Assembly: GCA_905250075.1 (NCBI GenBank)
Contig: CAJNOP010000372.1
Coordinates: 130,924 to 194,923, forward strand
From: Rotaria sp. Silwood1
Taxonomy: Eukaryota > Rotifera > Eurotatoria > Philodinida > Philodinidae
Reading direction: 5' to 3'
DNA: 64,000 bases
The stretch's first letter is position 1; each line of letters opens with the position of its first letter. A model generated the notes under the pieces. It worked only from the letters and a program-made list of their open reading frames with translations, was not told the origin of the DNA and did no database searches. A program made the position numbers and the translations under genes. This document shows, piece after piece, positions 62,201-64,000 of the stretch.

Positions 62201-64000
62201 GAATACTTATCCTTGAAAATGTTAGTTCAAACAGATTATACTAAGTGAGAAATCCATTATAGATGTATGAAGAGTTCGTAACAGGTATTTCGTTTGTTTA
62301 GTCGTATAATAAACATTTGTTCTGAACTTTTCAAAAGATATGATAAAAGAAAAAGATATGTTGCGACATACTCACTTGTACTCTTTAAAGTTGATGATGA
62401 TGCTGGTAAGATAAAATCTGACAGACTTGATGATGAAGATTGAATTACTTTCATTTTTTTGACATGTTGCAATAGCATTAATTGATTATTATCCATCATG
62501 CATGTACGTTGTTCGGTTGTTGTGGGTAAAAGTAACATTGGAACTGATAATGACATAGGTGAAGATTTCGATGGTGATTCTTGTTTTATTGGAAGTGAAA
62601 CCAAAGATTTATTTATAGAATTATTTTGATTATTGATGACCGGTGATGAAAAGTATTTTTCATTAGTATTTAAAAATGGAGGAGTAAAAACTTTCGAACT
62701 AATCATAGTTGTTGTTCCACATAAATTTGAAGCAGAAAGAGTACTAGTCGATGTAGAATATGGTTCAAGTGATGCATCAGTATAACATGAACGAATACGA
62801 GTTCCATCAAGAATTGGAGAACGATATGAGGAAGACGGAGACATAATTGGTTCAATTTTAGGATTGGTAGTCAAGGGCTAATGAATAAAAATATCAATTA
62901 ATATTATACATATAAATGATATTAATTACTTTTTCAATTGATTCAACATTAGCAATATCATATACAATTAATTTGTCATATGCATCATCATAAATATCTT
63001 CTTCACCATCGTCATCGTCGTCATCTTCTTCTTCTTCTGTTCGAAGTTGTGGACTTAAAGATTCATAAATGGTTGAAAGACGTTCATTATCATCTTGAGT
63101 TTTTTCAAAACTATTTGTAGTATTCATAATTGTTATATCAGATTCATTTTCATTCTCTAATATATCAGCTCGATCATCGTTGTCATGTAATGTTACTGTT
63201 GGTATTGATCCATCATTTATTTTTAATAGATGATATTGTTTTCTTTGGTTTTCTTCTTCATCATCGCGTCTTAATTGTTCAAGTTCTTCTTCGTTTTCTT
63301 CAGCTATTGTTACACAACAATTAATTAAAGATGAATGAATAATATTAACTGATGGTTCAGAGGAAATATCATCGGACAAATGATCATCATCCTGAAAAAA
63401 GAAAAAAAGACGAAATGAAAGAACAAGAATAAATGAATACTTCGTCGATTTCTTTCTATAATGAGATACAAACAATCACATTCAGTCATACATCGATACG
63501 AAATATTTTTGAAAAGGTTTCATCTCATTATTATTACATAATTCTTATTTTAACAGTGAACACACATTTTCTATTCTATCTTTAGAAGTTGTGAATTTAA
63601 CTGAATCATGTAAGTGAACAAAAAAATGAAAAACCTTGAAAATCATTTGACGGGTAGACGAAAAAGAAAAATTTTTTATTCATGCATGAATATTAACTAT
63701 TTCGCCTTGTATGTAGTCATCACTTGAGAAATAGTCTCAATGCATTTTTTTTAATGATTTGTTATAAAAAGTGAATCCTTTCTCAATGTTAAGATAAAAT
63801 AAAAGACTGGATATAAATTAGGCATCGGAATTTCTTTTCTTTTCTGTTCTTCTTAGAAAACGATACTAATAAAAAATCTGTAGCAATTAACATACATAGA
63901 ATATTGCTGTGCTTGCTTGAGGTTGACGTGTTATATCATTGACATCGGATAGATCAATATTATAAACAAAACTATCAGTAATTAATTTTTGTTCGCATTG
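56248..64000 (-). CDS. PHLDB (LL5)-like pleckstrin-homology protein, 5' end outside window
   Basis: Thirteen exons visible: >64000-63896, 63391-62930, 62877-62376, 61142-60499, 60120-59971, 58745-58596, 58513-58410, 58353-58197, 58123-57913, 57855-57762, 57704-57608, 56916-56770, 56703-56248. These give at least 1,092 aa. The N-terminal half is low-complexity: an Asp/Glu run, Ser runs and an eight-Gln tract. The middle is strongly helical and coiled-coil (IERALVESEHELVFKQIL, EIIAETRKKHEDLEFQLMEL, EKLEREKQKLKLLFKQKKFE). The C-terminus is a PH domain: RGFLLKMGG, TWNRRWFVFDRKRRSLFYYQ, LRGCIYFQSIVEVYVDHL, YYLVAPTVESMRMWVDVIIT. This matches PHLDB1/2, which bind PIP3 membranes and anchor cortical microtubules with CLASPs. 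An FHA domain would lie beyond the edge. Three introns exceed 1 kb or nearly so; most are about 50-60 bp. Confidence 0.8.
60738..60760 (-). repeat. CAG/CAA glutamine tract in PHLDB-like exon
   Basis: A run of eight glutamine codons (CAACAACAGCAACAGCAACA and continuing) lies in the low-complexity N-terminal half. It is mixed CAA/CAG, so less prone to slippage than a pure run. Confidence 0.7.

Overview
The window reads as nuclear DNA of a small AT-rich invertebrate, most likely a bdelloid rotifer. This is an inference. The evidence is many spliceosomal introns of about 45-65 bp with GT..AG ends, and splice acceptors lying directly in front of start codons with no visible upstream exon (as expected for spliced-leader trans-splicing, known in rotifers). 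Further support comes from an F-box/repeat protein of the type expanded in rotifers, a bacterial/fungal-type beta-carbonic anhydrase pair, and a short TGTGGG-like array resembling the telomere repeat I recall for bdelloids. No search was run. Exon joins were chosen by hand; in every complete multi-exon model the summed exon length is a multiple of three.

Layout. 1-3.4 kb: no gene recognised. 3.4-11.3 kb, plus strand: a compact cluster of sedoheptulokinase (SHPK-like), a monoamine-oxidase-like flavoenzyme and mitochondrial ribosomal protein L1. Gaps are 49 and 123 bp and each gene starts at an acceptor-like AG, so it looks like a trans-spliced operon. A nested foldback element sits in a 2.8-kb intron of the oxidase gene. 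11.8-26.3 kb: two paralogous beta-carbonic anhydrase genes with identical exon structure flank about 12 kb that is almost empty of genes. That stretch holds a 1.5-kb long-inverted-repeat element with an internal palindromic minisatellite and a 445-bp element with 10-bp flanking direct repeats. A tRNA-like gene and a tRNA-like fragment lie in the enlarged intron of the second anhydrase copy.

28.6-33.6 kb: a GNAT acetyltransferase (+), an F-box protein (-), and a very small three-exon Ly-6/uPAR-like surface protein (-). 35.1-41 kb: an SLC46-like transporter (+), a 320-bp foldback element, a Cab45/SDF4-like EF-hand protein (+), and a sigma-class glutathione S-transferase (-).

42.6-64 kb: a smoothelin-like calponin-homology protein (+). 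Then on the minus strand come an arrestin-domain protein, TFIIIC subunit 5 (GTF3C5-like), a membrane-anchored FkbM-type methyltransferase, and a long PHLDB (LL5)-like pleckstrin-homology protein that runs off the right edge. The genes are mostly housekeeping or cytoskeletal and share no obvious pathway. The unusual content is the operon-like arrangement, the duplicated carbonic anhydrases, and several unrelated families of inverted-repeat elements in introns and intergenic DNA.
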